DNA of 11,062 nt from Promethearchaeota archaeon (GCA_016839845.1 JAEOTL010000235.1:1-11062); one strand, 5' to 3'. Shown: positions 1 to 6,696, numbered from the stretch's first letter. Program-made: numbers and translations. The notes: generated by a model from the letters alone, not told the origin.

Positions 1-583
1 TAATTTCTGTTATTTTATTATTTCTAAGATCCAAAAATTTTAGATTTTTTAGATGATCTAGTCCTTTAATTTGAGAGATTTGATTATGACTTAAATCCAA
101 AAATTCTAAGTTTCTAAGTTTATTAAGGCCATTAATTTCTGTTATATTGTTGTTACTTAAATCTAGTCTCCTTAAATTCTGAAGTTTTTCTAAACCGTTA
201 ATTGATGTAATCTTGTTATTTCTTAAGTTTAAGATCTCCAAATTTGTTAAATGAGTGATATTTTCAATTTCAGGAATCTGGTTGTCATAGAGCATAAAAG
301 ATTTTAACTTAGATAAGTGTGAAATACCTTGAATTTTTTGAATTTCATTATTGTTTAAGTAAAGATATTCTAAATTTCTGAAATTCTCTAATCCTTCAAT
401 CATCCTTATTTTATTTCCCTGAAGGTGTAAGGATTCTAAATTAACCAAACCTCCTAAGCCTTTGATAATAGTAATTCTATTAAAGTTTAAATACAATTTT
501 TTTAGGCTTCGTAAATTTCCTAGGTATTTTATATTCGTTATGTCATTAATACTATTACTACTTAAATTGAGAGTTAAGTTGGG
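1..583 (-). repeat. 66-nt tandem repeat encoding 22-residue LRR units
   Basis: The left 583 bases encode about nine leucine-rich-repeat units on the minus strand. From position 517 down to the edge the period is exactly 66 nt (22 codons) for eight units. At DNA level the copies share words such as TTAGAATTT and AATTAATGG-like strings but have diverged. This is a protein-level repeat, not a recent DNA amplification. Confidence 0.85.
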
Positions 584-1015
584 ACCATAAGGAAAAAAAA
601 TTTTCCCTTCAAATTTAGCAAATTCAATCTCTTCTAATAGCCCCTTTAAACGTAAATCGTTAGTCCTCTCTAATTCCTTAATTATTAGAATCAAAGTTGA
701 CTCTGAATTTTCATGCTTTAATACCCATTTAATTGGATCGATGGCTCTAGTACTGAAATTTCTACAAATTACTATTGCTGCATTTCCACGTACAAGATCA
801 TCAAGATCTGAAATTAATAAATTTTCTAGAGAGGAGAAAGTTTGGTCTTCTTTTGAACCGATAATGCCTAAGAATTTTACTGCAAGTATTCTATTCCTAT
901 TTGTAATATCTGAAGGATTGTCTATTAATGAAATTAATAATTCTGATGCTTTACTCCTTTCTAATTTATTGTTTTCAAAGTCCTTGTAGATGATTAATGG
1001 TGATAATCTTGACAT
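1..1015 (-). CDS. Leucine-rich repeat protein with HEAT-like N-terminus (3' end beyond window)
   Basis: The frame is open from an ATG at 1015-1013 to the left edge, giving 338 codons and no stop. Residues about 15-135 are helical, with HEAT-like wording (RILAVKFLGIIGS, then DDLVRGNAA). From about residue 145 come leucine-rich repeats of the 22-residue SDS22-like type, consensus LxNLxxLxLxxNxIxxIxGLx. Eight consecutive units start at residues 167, 189, 211, 233, 255, 277, 299 and 321 with no insertion or deletion; a weaker unit precedes them. LRRs of this type normally form a curved protein-binding surface, so a scaffold or adaptor role is inferred; the partner is unknown. No signal peptide is seen, so it is probably cytoplasmic. 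No convincing Shine-Dalgarno precedes the start. It lies 62 bp downstream of the metallophosphoesterase on the same strand, with a T-run between them, so it may be transcribed separately. The C-terminus, and any further domain, is outside the window. Confidence 0.9.
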   Translation of the reverse strand, partial: MSRLSPLIIYKDFENNKLERSKASELLISLIDNPSDITNRNRILAVKFLGIIGSKEDQTFSSLENLLISDLDDLVRGNAAIVICRNFSTRAIDPIKWVLKHENSESTLILIIKELERTNDLRLKGLLEEIEFAKFEGKIFFPYGPNLTLNLSSNSINDITNIKYLGNLRSLKKLYLNFNRITIIKGLGGLVNLESLHLQGNKIRMIEGLENFRNLEYLYLNNNEIQKIQGISHLSKLKSFMLYDNQIPEIENITHLTNLEILNLRNNKITSINGLEKLQNLRRLDLSNNNITEINGLNKLRNLEFLDLSHNQISQIKGLDHLKNLKFLDLRNNKITEI

Positions 1016-1063
1016 GATATTATTCTAATAATGAATTCAAATTAGTAATAAAGAGGGAAGGTT

Positions 1064-1071
1064 AAAAAAAA
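1064..1071 (-). terminator. T-run terminator of the metallophosphoesterase gene
   Basis: On the minus strand, seven bases after the TAA stop of the phosphoesterase gene, there is a run of eight T within a TATTTTTTTTAAC context. Archaeal RNA polymerase commonly terminates at such T-runs without a hairpin. It lies about 50 bases before the start of the LRR gene, so read-through is possible. Confidence 0.45.
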
Positions 1072-1077
1072 TATAGA

Positions 1078-1590
1078 TTATAAATCAATAATCTCCGCTT
1101 TCATCTCAACTGTATCTACAATAGCAAATGTGGCTCTATCTGTTAAATAACCACAAAGTTCACCGGGGTTTACTACTAAAACACCATTTTCATACTTTTT
1201 ATTGACAAAGGAATGCGTATGACCCGTAAGTATTATATCAAATTTACCTGAATGAGCTAGAGCATCAATAGATTCTTGTTTTGGCATGTGTGAGATAAAA
1301 ATCTTTTTGTCATCTAAATTCAGTATTAATTCATTCCCACCTTGAGCAAATTCACAAATTTGACCCAAATTTTTTTTTAGGAATAATCTTTCTCCATCGT
1401 TATTACCAAAAACGCCATAAAAATTTTGTTTTATTGAGTCATTGAGGTTATTAAACCATCTTTTAACAAATGGGGCAACAAAATCCCCACAATGTATAAT
1501 TGCTTCAGCATTCTTTTTATTTATGATAGAAACAGCTTTTAATATATTGTCCTTATGGTCATGTGAGTCAGATACAACTGCAATTTTCAA
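1078..1590 (-). CDS. MJ0936/YfcE-type metallophosphoesterase
   Basis: This is a 170-residue calcineurin-like phosphoesterase of the small single-domain archaeal type, which usually runs about 160-180 residues. The metal-binding blocks appear in order: DSHDH at 8-12 (D8, H10), GD at 35-36, GNND at 62-65, H101 in SHMP, and GHTH at 123-126 (H124, H126), followed by NPGE at 141-144. Family members hydrolyse phosphodiesters or phosphomonoesters with two bound divalent metals such as Mn or Ni. The physiological substrate cannot be read from sequence. The fourth block reads SHMP rather than the common THG, but keeps the histidine. The start is TTG (CAA at 1588-1590 on the plus strand). It is chosen because an AGGAG lies about 10 nt upstream and the protein begins with the family-typical MKIAVVSDSH. 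It is divergent from the polyprenyl synthetase. Confidence 0.92.
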   Translation of the reverse strand: MKIAVVSDSHDHKDNILKAVSIINKKNAEAIIHCGDFVAPFVKRWFNNLNDSIKQNFYGVFGNNDGERLFLKKNLGQICEFAQGGNELILNLDDKKIFISHMPKQESIDALAHSGKFDIILTGHTHSFVNKKYENGVLVVNPGELCGYLTDRATFAIVDTVEMKAEIIDL

Positions 1591-1630
1591 TTCGACAAAA
1601 CTCCTATAATATAAAATTGTTAGAATAAAG

Positions 1631-1640
1631 ATATAATTAA
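1631..1640 (-). promoter_or_regulatory. Probable TATA box of the phosphoesterase gene
   Basis: On the minus strand this reads TTAATTATAT. A start about 25 bp downstream (near 1605) would give a leader of about 15 nt containing the AGGAG ribosome-binding site. The whole 102-bp divergent spacer is A/T-rich, so the exact box is uncertain. Confidence 0.35.
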
Positions 1641-1646
1641 ATTAAA

Positions 1647-1655
1647 TTATTATAT
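1647..1655 (+). promoter_or_regulatory. Probable TATA box of the polyprenyl synthetase gene
   Basis: The word ATTATATG lies about 40 bp ahead of the ATG at 1693. It predicts a transcription start near 1677 and a short leader carrying GGAGAG at 1681-1686, six bases before the ATG. Neighbouring A/T words could serve equally well. Confidence 0.35.
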
Positions 1656-1692
1656 GTGTTATATTAATATATGAATTTTTGGAGAGTTAAGT

Positions 1693-2769
1693 ATGATTAA
1701 AGATTTCTTTAAAGCCGAAAGATCTTTGATAAATAAAGAATTGGAGGAATATTTTACTCAAGTATATAGAGAAGAGAAGGACCTCCTTCTGAAGGATTTT
1801 ATCAAGCAACTAGAGAATTTTATATTAAATGAGAAAGCCAAAAGAATCCATCCCATTCTTCTATGTACCGCTTTTGCGGGAATCATTAATCCTATGTACC
1901 TGGAGGATCAAATTAATCAAATTCGAGAAGTCTCCATAGCAGTAGAATTGCTACATAGTGGTCATTTAATTCATGATGATTTGTTAGACGATGATAATAT
2001 CAGGAGAGGAAAACCTTCATTTCATAACCAATTACAGAATGAATTGAATCAAATTTATAAGGATATGAAAATCTCTAACAAAGACGAAATTGTAAAGCTA
2101 TACGGAAGGGATATGAGTATTCTGGGAGGAACTCAAGGATATTTACTAGGTTTAGATATAATAAAATCATCAAAATTCCCCGAAAAAACTAAACTTCTAG
2201 CCATTAACGAGTATACTAGATCAATGGATTATCTAATAAAGGGGCAGTTAATAGAAGAGTACATGAATTATAATAACATTACTATGACATTGGAGCAATA
2301 TTTAAATATTGCTGAATGGCAAAGAGCTAGATTATTTGAAAAATCTGCTAAAATTGGTGCAATCTTAGCTAAAGGAAATATTCATTATCAAATTAACCCA
2401 TTAAGCAATGCTTTATTGAGTATGGGTCAAGCTCATGCCATTCGAGATGATATAATAGATTTAGAGGATGATATTCGAGCTAAAAACAGGTCGAAGATAG
2501 TTTATATTCTTGCGGTCCAAAATACAGATGAGGAGCAGTCAAAAATTTTAAACGAGCTCTATCATAAGGATTCTCTTACAAAACCTGATATAAAACAAAT
2601 TAAAGACATTTTTGATGAAACAAACGCCTTACTTATAGCTGAACATCTCGCAAAAAACCTTATGAGCCAAGCCAAAAGTAATTTAAAGGAGATCTATCCA
2701 GACCTCAACAAGGATCAGAAAGCCTTTTTTAATGAATTTACCGATTTTGTTTATGATCGAGAATTCTAG
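1693..2769 (+). CDS. Polyprenyl (isoprenoid) diphosphate synthase, long-chain E-type
   Basis: This 358-residue trans-prenyltransferase would condense isopentenyl diphosphate onto allylic diphosphates; in archaea such enzymes supply the chains of ether lipids and quinones. The first aspartate-rich motif is DDLLDDD at 95-101, followed by RRGKPSFH at 104-111. KGQ is at 183-185. The second aspartate-rich motif is DDIIDLEDD at 252-260. The position five residues before the first motif is Gly90, not a bulky aromatic. By established chain-length rules this argues against a C15 enzyme and for C20 or longer; the exact length is inferred. Two oddities stand out. A stretch of about 20 residues (112-134) is inserted after RRG, and the usual GDxL block reads SILGGTQGY (142-150), lacking its aspartate. 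The start is set by GGAGAG six bases upstream. The gene converges on the GTPase gene with only 18 bp between stops. Confidence 0.92.
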   Translation: MIKDFFKAERSLINKELEEYFTQVYREEKDLLLKDFIKQLENFILNEKAKRIHPILLCTAFAGIINPMYLEDQINQIREVSIAVELLHSGHLIHDDLLDDDNIRRGKPSFHNQLQNELNQIYKDMKISNKDEIVKLYGRDMSILGGTQGYLLGLDIIKSSKFPEKTKLLAINEYTRSMDYLIKGQLIEEYMNYNNITMTLEQYLNIAEWQRARLFEKSAKIGAILAKGNIHYQINPLSNALLSMGQAHAIRDDIIDLEDDIRAKNRSKIVYILAVQNTDEEQSKILNELYHKDSLTKPDIKQIKDIFDETNALLIAEHLAKNLMSQAKSNLKEIYPDLNKDQKAFFNEFTDFVYDREF

Positions 2770-2787
2770 GTATAAGGATTTAGGTTA

Positions 2788-3384
2788 TTAAATAACAATA
2801 AACGGAAATTGTTGTTGTTTTAGCATTAAATTATTCAATTCCTTGAAAACTTCTAAGACATTATAATTTTCTAACGCTGATGTTCTAAAGAACCCGTTGA
2901 GTTGTCGTTCTTTGATATAATTTTCGATTAAATCATCTGGTATAATATAATGGTTGGGTGTTTTATCTAATAAATCACTTTTACTCCCCACCAAAATTAT
3001 AGGTATATCTGAGTTCCCAGAATTTTCAATTAACTGGTAATACCAATAATCTAACTGCGCAAAAGAAGCTTGGTTTACAGAATCAAAAACTAATAATGCT
3101 CCCAGGGAGCCCTCAAAAAATTGTCCTATTAGTGGCTTAAAACGTTCTTGACCACCGAAATCAAAAATAGAATTTACTACATAATGCTCTTTTCCATTTT
3201 TAGGATTATTTTTATTATTAATTCTCAAGTTAATCGAATGAAAATTAATTCCAATCGTTGGGGAGGTGTCAACATTAAACGAATTGAAACAGTAACGATT
3301 AAAAAGACAAGTTTTTCCTACAGAACTAGCCCCACAAATAACAATTTTAAAAGAATACAAAATATTTTTTCGATCGTAACTCAT
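2788..3384 (-). CDS. Rab/Ras-like small GTPase with variant G4 motif
   Basis: This is a 198-residue P-loop GTPase of the Ras superfamily, a family greatly expanded in Asgard archaea. G1 is GASSVGKT at 18-25. G2 is Thr43 in SPTIGINF. G3 is DFGGQERF at 75-82, retaining the Gln equivalent of Ras Gln61 (Q79). G4 is SKSD at 134-137 in place of NKxD, and G5 is TSAL at 168-171 in place of SAK. The GQERF wording is Rab-like, while DFGG resembles Roc-type domains. The loop after switch I is extended (about 55-68, rich in Asn/Lys). The C-terminus (PFIVI) has no cysteine, so prenyl anchoring is not expected, and no signal peptide or membrane segment is present. It should act as a GTP/GDP switch, but the effector is unknown. 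The ATG start has a possible AGAGGG about 10 nt upstream. Confidence 0.93.
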   Translation of the reverse strand: MSYDRKNILYSFKIVICGASSVGKTCLFNRYCFNSFNVDTSPTIGINFHSINLRINNKNNPKNGKEHYVVNSIFDFGGQERFKPLIGQFFEGSLGALLVFDSVNQASFAQLDYWYYQLIENSGNSDIPIILVGSKSDLLDKTPNHYIIPDDLIENYIKERQLNGFFRTSALENYNVLEVFKELNNLMLKQQQFPFIVI

Positions 3385-3424
3385 ATTTTACTAGCCCTCT
3401 TAACATTAGGAAAAAACTGGAAAA

Positions 3425-3445
3425 TCTAATCTATGTTTGATTAGA
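3425..3445. promoter_or_regulatory. Inverted repeat in the GTPase upstream region
   Basis: TCTAATC and GATTAGA form a perfect 7-bp inverted repeat around a 7-base spacer. It lies 41 bp upstream of the GTPase start, between the gamma-glutamyltransferase-like stop and the GTPase ATG. On the minus strand it is followed by TTTTCC and TTTTTTCC. It could be a regulator site or 5' leader hairpin of the GTPase gene, or a terminator-like structure after the upstream gene. Sequence alone does not decide. Confidence 0.35.
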
Positions 3446-3490
3446 GTAAAGTTATTTTCTTAAATTTTAATACCACAAATTGTTAAAAAC

Positions 3491-3498
3491 TTATATAG
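3491..3498 (-). promoter_or_regulatory. TATA box, probable GTPase promoter
   Basis: On the minus strand this reads CTATATAA, preceded by the A-rich CAAAAA that would suit a TFB recognition element. It lies about 107 bp upstream of the GTPase ATG, predicting a leader of roughly 80 nt that includes the 3425-3445 inverted repeat. It is the best TATA match in the spacer. Confidence 0.45.
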
Positions 3499-3540
3499 TT
3501 TTTGAGCTAAGAAATTTTAAAGGTTACGTCAAAAATTGTA

Positions 3541-5163
3541 TTAAAATCCAACTGCTTGACCATCTTTCCGCCAATCTGATGCCCCTAAATACCCATCTTC
3601 AAGCTTATATATAATCTGCCCACCGCCAAACATTGTATATTTTTTTTCAGAAATGATATGTCCCAATTCAGCAAGTTTTTTAATTTCTTTAGCATGATAA
3701 CCAGGTTCAACAAAGACTTCCTGATCTTGAGAAATTCGCCACCTTGGGGCGTCAAGTGCTGCTTGAGGATTTTGGTTATACCCAAATATTCGGATAATTA
3801 GTTGTGTGTGCCCTTGTGGTTGCATATCTCCCCCCATAACACCAAAGCTCATAAGTGGTTTACTCTTCTTGGTAATTAATGCTGGAATTATTGTATGAAA
3901 TGGACGCTTATGAGGCCCTATTTGATTCGGGTGCCCTTCTTCCAGAGAGAAACCATTTCCTCTATTTTGAAGACTAATTCCCGTACCTGGCACTACGATG
4001 CATGATCCGAAACCCGCATAATTGGATTGAATGAAAGATACCATCATTCCATCCGAATCTGCTGTTGTAAGATAAACTGTGTCTCCTCCTTGAGGGATGC
4101 CCTCCTTAAATTTTAACCCCTTATCAATATTTATCAGTTTTGCTCTTTTCTCTAAATAATTTGATGCAAGTAATTTTTGAGGATCAATATCTAGAGTTTT
4201 AGGGTCTGAAACGTATCTATACGTGTCTTTAAAAGCCAGTTTCATTGATTCTATTTGTAAATGTAGTAATTTATATGAATCTAGCTCATAATTACTTAGA
4301 TCAAACTGATTAAAAATCCCAAGCATTATTAAAGCAGCTAAACCTTGTCCATTGGGAGGGAGCTCATGTAAAATTACATCACGATATTTCATTTTTAGGG
4401 ATTTTTCCCAAGTTACTTTGTGTCTTTCAAAATCTTCAAGACTTAAATAACCTTTAGTAGCCTTAGCGTGAGAGACAATTTTTTCAGCAATTTCTCCATT
4501 ATAAAAAGCCTCTCCTTCAGATTCAGCGATCAATTTCAAGGTTTTCGCTTGAGCAGGAAACCTGAAAATATTACCTGCTTTTGGAGCTGAACCATTTATT
4601 GTGAATCCTTGGATAAAATCGGGAAATTTATCTTTAAAATCAGTAGTATAACCTTCATATAAATTTAAAAGATATTCCCAGAGATTTGCTGTTATTGGTG
4701 AAATAAGAAATCCCTTTTCAGCATATTCTATTGCTGGTTCAAATAATTCTCGAAAAGTAAGTTGACCATACTTCTTAGAGAGTTCTACCCAAGCGGAAAC
4801 CGCTCCAGGTACTGTAACTGAACCCCAACCTAGAAGTGGCATTGACTCAAGATGAGAAAAATGTTCTAGGGTCCAAGATTCAGGGGATCTGCCTGAAGCA
4901 TTCAGACTAACTATCCTTTTACCGTCCCATAATATTGCAAATGCATCACTCCCAATCCCATTCATTGTGGGTTCGACAACTGTCAAAGTAATTCCTGCGG
5001 CGATAGCTGCATCAACAGCATTACCCCCTTTTAAAAACATTTGGATCCCTGCCTGTGAAGCTAATGGTTGTGATGTCGAAACAATGTTATCCGCCAAAAT
5101 CGGCATTCTTTGAGAGGGATAAGGAAAATCCCAGTTAAATTTTCCATTCAATCTATTCACCAT
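3541..5163 (-). CDS. Gamma-glutamyltransferase-family Ntn hydrolase (YwrD/HpxW-like)
   Basis: This 540-residue protein matches the full length of the gamma-glutamyltranspeptidase family, which self-cleaves into a large and a small subunit. The predicted cleavage and nucleophile residue is Thr362 in GGDTVYLTTADSDG (359-372), aligned with TTHYSVVDxDG of classical enzymes. The oxyanion/active-site glycine pair lies in GVMGGDMQPQGH (441-452). Early blocks include GGNAVDAAIA (46-55), EPTMNGIGSD (64-73) and LPPNGQG (268-274). The substrate-side motif reads NASGRSP (88-94), as in YwrD- or oxamate-amidohydrolase-like members, rather than the FREKAP type of secreted glutathione-degrading enzymes. No signal peptide is visible, so it is predicted to be cytoplasmic. 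The natural substrate is unknown; a gamma-glutamyl or other amide is likely. The ATG has no strong ribosome-binding site, so a short leader is probable. It is divergent from the radical SAM gene over 120 bp. Confidence 0.92.
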   Translation of the reverse strand: MVNRLNGKFNWDFPYPSQRMPILADNIVSTSQPLASQAGIQMFLKGGNAVDAAIAAGITLTVVEPTMNGIGSDAFAILWDGKRIVSLNASGRSPESWTLEHFSHLESMPLLGWGSVTVPGAVSAWVELSKKYGQLTFRELFEPAIEYAEKGFLISPITANLWEYLLNLYEGYTTDFKDKFPDFIQGFTINGSAPKAGNIFRFPAQAKTLKLIAESEGEAFYNGEIAEKIVSHAKATKGYLSLEDFERHKVTWEKSLKMKYRDVILHELPPNGQGLAALIMLGIFNQFDLSNYELDSYKLLHLQIESMKLAFKDTYRYVSDPKTLDIDPQKLLASNYLEKRAKLINIDKGLKFKEGIPQGGDTVYLTTADSDGMMVSFIQSNYAGFGSCIVVPGTGISLQNRGNGFSLEEGHPNQIGPHKRPFHTIIPALITKKSKPLMSFGVMGGDMQPQGHTQLIIRIFGYNQNPQAALDAPRWRISQDQEVFVEPGYHAKEIKKLAELGHIISEKKYTMFGGGQIIYKLEDGYLGASDWRKDGQAVGF

Positions 5164-5203
5164 GGTGTATATCTATTTCGATCTTGTAAACTATAACAAT
5201 AAT

Positions 5204-5213
5204 ATCTAAAAAT
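5204..5213 (-). promoter_or_regulatory. Possible TATA box of the Ntn hydrolase gene
   Basis: On the minus strand this reads TTTTTAGATA, about 41-50 bp before the ATG at 5163. It would give a leader of roughly 15-20 nt. The match to the archaeal consensus is modest and the spacer is A/T-rich throughout. Confidence 0.25.
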
Positions 5214-5240
5214 TAACCATTTTTTATTAGAATTAAATAT

Positions 5241-5254
5241 TGTATAAAATTTTA
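5241..5254 (+). promoter_or_regulatory. TATA box of the radical SAM gene
   Basis: TGTATAAAATTTTA lies 30-43 bp ahead of the ATG at 5284. The predicted transcription start near 5273 leaves a leader of about ten bases, which agrees with the absence of a Shine-Dalgarno sequence. Confidence 0.45.
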
Positions 5255-5283
5255 TTTTCATAATCCTTAATCTAACGATTTAT

Positions 5284-6192
5284 ATGATTGAAAAATATCC
5301 TGCTGATCATATCATAATCAGACCCCCAGTTGAAGCTTACTCTTTACTTATTGCAGTAACAGGTGGATGTAATTGGAATAAATGTAGATTTTGCGGAACT
5401 TACAAAGGTATGTATGGAACAACTCAAGATTATGCTATAAGACCTTTAGAAGACGTTAAAAAAGATATTGATCAAGCGGCTAAATACAATTACCATGGAT
5501 TCCCCGTATTTCTAGCGGGGGGGAATCCTACTTCTGCTCCTACTGATTACTTGGTCGAGATTGTTAAGTATGTTAGAATTAAATTATCGAATGTCCCACG
5601 TGTGAGTTGTTATTCTAAAGCCTTAGATATTTTAAGAAAATCTGACGAAGAATTAAAACAATTGTCAGAAGCAGGTTTAGATATAGTGTATATGGGTTTA
5701 GAAAGCGGTTCGAATACGGTTCTTAGGATAATGAAAAAAGGTACAACCGCAGAATCTTTTATTAAAGCTGGTAGAAGATTATTAGATGCAGGAATTAATT
5801 TATCTCTGTATATAATACTAGGGTTAGGAGGACTTAAACACTCAGAAGAGCACGTTAAGGAAACTGCCCGAGTTTTAACCGAAATTAATCCTACTATCTT
5901 TAGGTTTAGAACATTGAATATCTCGCCGAGTGTTCCTCTTTGGGAAGATTTACAGGCAGGGGAGTTTACATTATTAAGCCCGGTTGAAAATTTGAAAGAA
6001 GAAAGAGACATTCTAGCAAATTTAGGTGAAAATGTAACTTCGCAGGTTTTCAACGATCATGTGAGTAATTATTGTGATTTTGAATCTTCTAATATCAAGG
6101 AGGATAGGGAAATGTTTATAAAAACTTTAGATTCCCTCATTAATGATCCTAGGATCCAAAAAATGCCCAGGAGAAACTTAACTCGAATGTAA
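5284..6192 (+). CDS. Radical SAM protein with CX4CX2C cluster motif
   Basis: This 302-residue radical SAM enzyme should bind one 4Fe-4S cluster and cleave S-adenosylmethionine to start a radical reaction; the product is not predictable. The cluster cysteines are C29, C34 and C37 in GGCNWNKCRFCGTYK. The spacing CX4CX2C differs from the standard CX3CX2C but is, to my recollection, characteristic of a B12-independent subgroup with TxGCSxNKCxFC wording. Other blocks are RPPVEAYSLLI (13-23), FLAGGNPT (76-83, the SAM-side GGE-like loop), GLDIVYMGLESGS (131-143) and ILGLGG (178-183). These follow the Elp3/MiaB/NifB core. No N-terminal cobalamin domain and no C-terminal cluster domain are present; C264 is isolated. 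It begins about ten bases after a predicted transcription start and ends at a T10 run. Confidence 0.9.
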   Translation: MIEKYPADHIIIRPPVEAYSLLIAVTGGCNWNKCRFCGTYKGMYGTTQDYAIRPLEDVKKDIDQAAKYNYHGFPVFLAGGNPTSAPTDYLVEIVKYVRIKLSNVPRVSCYSKALDILRKSDEELKQLSEAGLDIVYMGLESGSNTVLRIMKKGTTAESFIKAGRRLLDAGINLSLYIILGLGGLKHSEEHVKETARVLTEINPTIFRFRTLNISPSVPLWEDLQAGEFTLLSPVENLKEERDILANLGENVTSQVFNDHVSNYCDFESSNIKEDREMFIKTLDSLINDPRIQKMPRRNLTRM

Positions 6193-6202
6193 TTTTTTTT
6201 TT
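6193..6202 (+). terminator. T10 terminator after the radical SAM gene
   Basis: Ten consecutive T follow the TAA stop directly, then AAAAATTTAATT. This matches the archaeal T-run terminator type. It makes the radical SAM gene a probable single-gene transcript, separate from the HTH gene. Confidence 0.6.
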
Positions 6203-6276
6203 AAAAATTTAATTCCAATTCTTCAGTTAATTTGAAATTTCTTGTTTATGTTTGTTTATAATCTAAAATCTTAAAA

Positions 6277-6284
6277 TTTTATAT
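6277..6284 (+). promoter_or_regulatory. Probable TATA box of the small HTH gene
   Basis: TTTTATAT, preceded by TTAAAA, lies about 70 bp before the ATG at 6354 and predicts a leader of roughly 47 nt. A second A/T word, TTTTTATAG at 6330-6338, is closer to the start and could be used instead. Confidence 0.35.
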
Positions 6285-6353
6285 CTCTCAAATTAATGCT
6301 AACTTAAAGTAATCTTTTATTTGGATTAATTTTTATAGTTAAGAGAGAAAAAA

Positions 6354-6629
6354 ATGCCAGAACAGAAAAAAGTTGGACATGCTCAGCATTTAAAAGCAGT
6401 AAATCATCCCATTAGAAGAGAGATACTAAAGTTTGTAAATGAAAATGAACAAATCTTAGAAGATAGCCTAATAACTAAATTAAAGGAAAAAGGAACCTTA
6501 GATAGCCAAGATGTTTTTAATTATCACATGGATTTCTTGTTACAAACTTTTTGTGTTGAGAAGACAGCGAAAGAAGATCAAATCTTATACAAGATTCTTC
6601 CCAGTGGAAAGGTTATTGAAAACTTTTAA
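6354..6629 (+). CDS. Small ArsR-like winged-helix protein
   Basis: This 91-residue protein is essentially a single winged-helix domain. LKAVNHPIRREILKFVNEN (13-31) is the hallmark first helix of ArsR-like and related archaeal regulators. The recognition-helix region is SQDVFNYHMDFLLQ (51-64), akin to the LSYHLxxL pattern, and the wing-like end is ILYKILPSGKVIENF (77-91). It should bind DNA as a dimer. There is no metal-binding cysteine pair (only C67), so a classical metal-sensing ArsR function is unlikely. The V4R-like gene starts 67 bp downstream on the same strand, which suggests a functional link with a ligand-binding partner; this is inference. The ribosome-binding site is weak (AAGAGAG, 6-12 nt upstream). 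Confidence 0.82.
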   Translation: MPEQKKVGHAQHLKAVNHPIRREILKFVNENEQILEDSLITKLKEKGTLDSQDVFNYHMDFLLQTFCVEKTAKEDQILYKILPSGKVIENF

Positions 6630-6662
6630 TCAATGGTTAAATAAAATTTCAGATGATAATAT

Positions 6663-6674
6663 AATTTTATATTA
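6663..6674 (+). promoter_or_regulatory. TATA box of the V4R-like gene
   Basis: AATTTTATATTA is centred about 28 bp ahead of the ATG at 6697, so transcription would begin at or next to the start codon (leaderless). The V4R-like gene may therefore have its own promoter in addition to read-through from the HTH gene. Confidence 0.45.
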
Positions 6675-6696
6675 AAAAACAGAGAAGAGCAAAACT

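Noticed and set aside
1..583. Regular 66-nt repeats that might be a CRISPR or DNA-level satellite array
   Set aside because: The period is a whole number of codons, the conserved positions are LRR leucines and asparagines, and there is no repeat/spacer alternation.
741..989. 82-codon open frame on the plus strand
   Set aside because: It lies antisense within the LRR gene, has no recognisable domain, and follows the reading pattern of the coding strand.
1693..3384. Functional link between the prenyl synthase and the GTPase through protein prenylation
   Set aside because: The GTPase has no C-terminal cysteine, the genes are convergent, and no protein prenyltransferase is present.
3148..3429. 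93-codon open frame on the plus strand
   Set aside because: It is antisense to the GTPase G1-G3 region, with low-complexity Ile/Asn-rich composition and no family features.
5610..6053. 147-codon open frame on the minus strand
   Set aside because: It is antisense to the radical SAM gene, whose motifs are intact throughout; the opposite frame has no motif.
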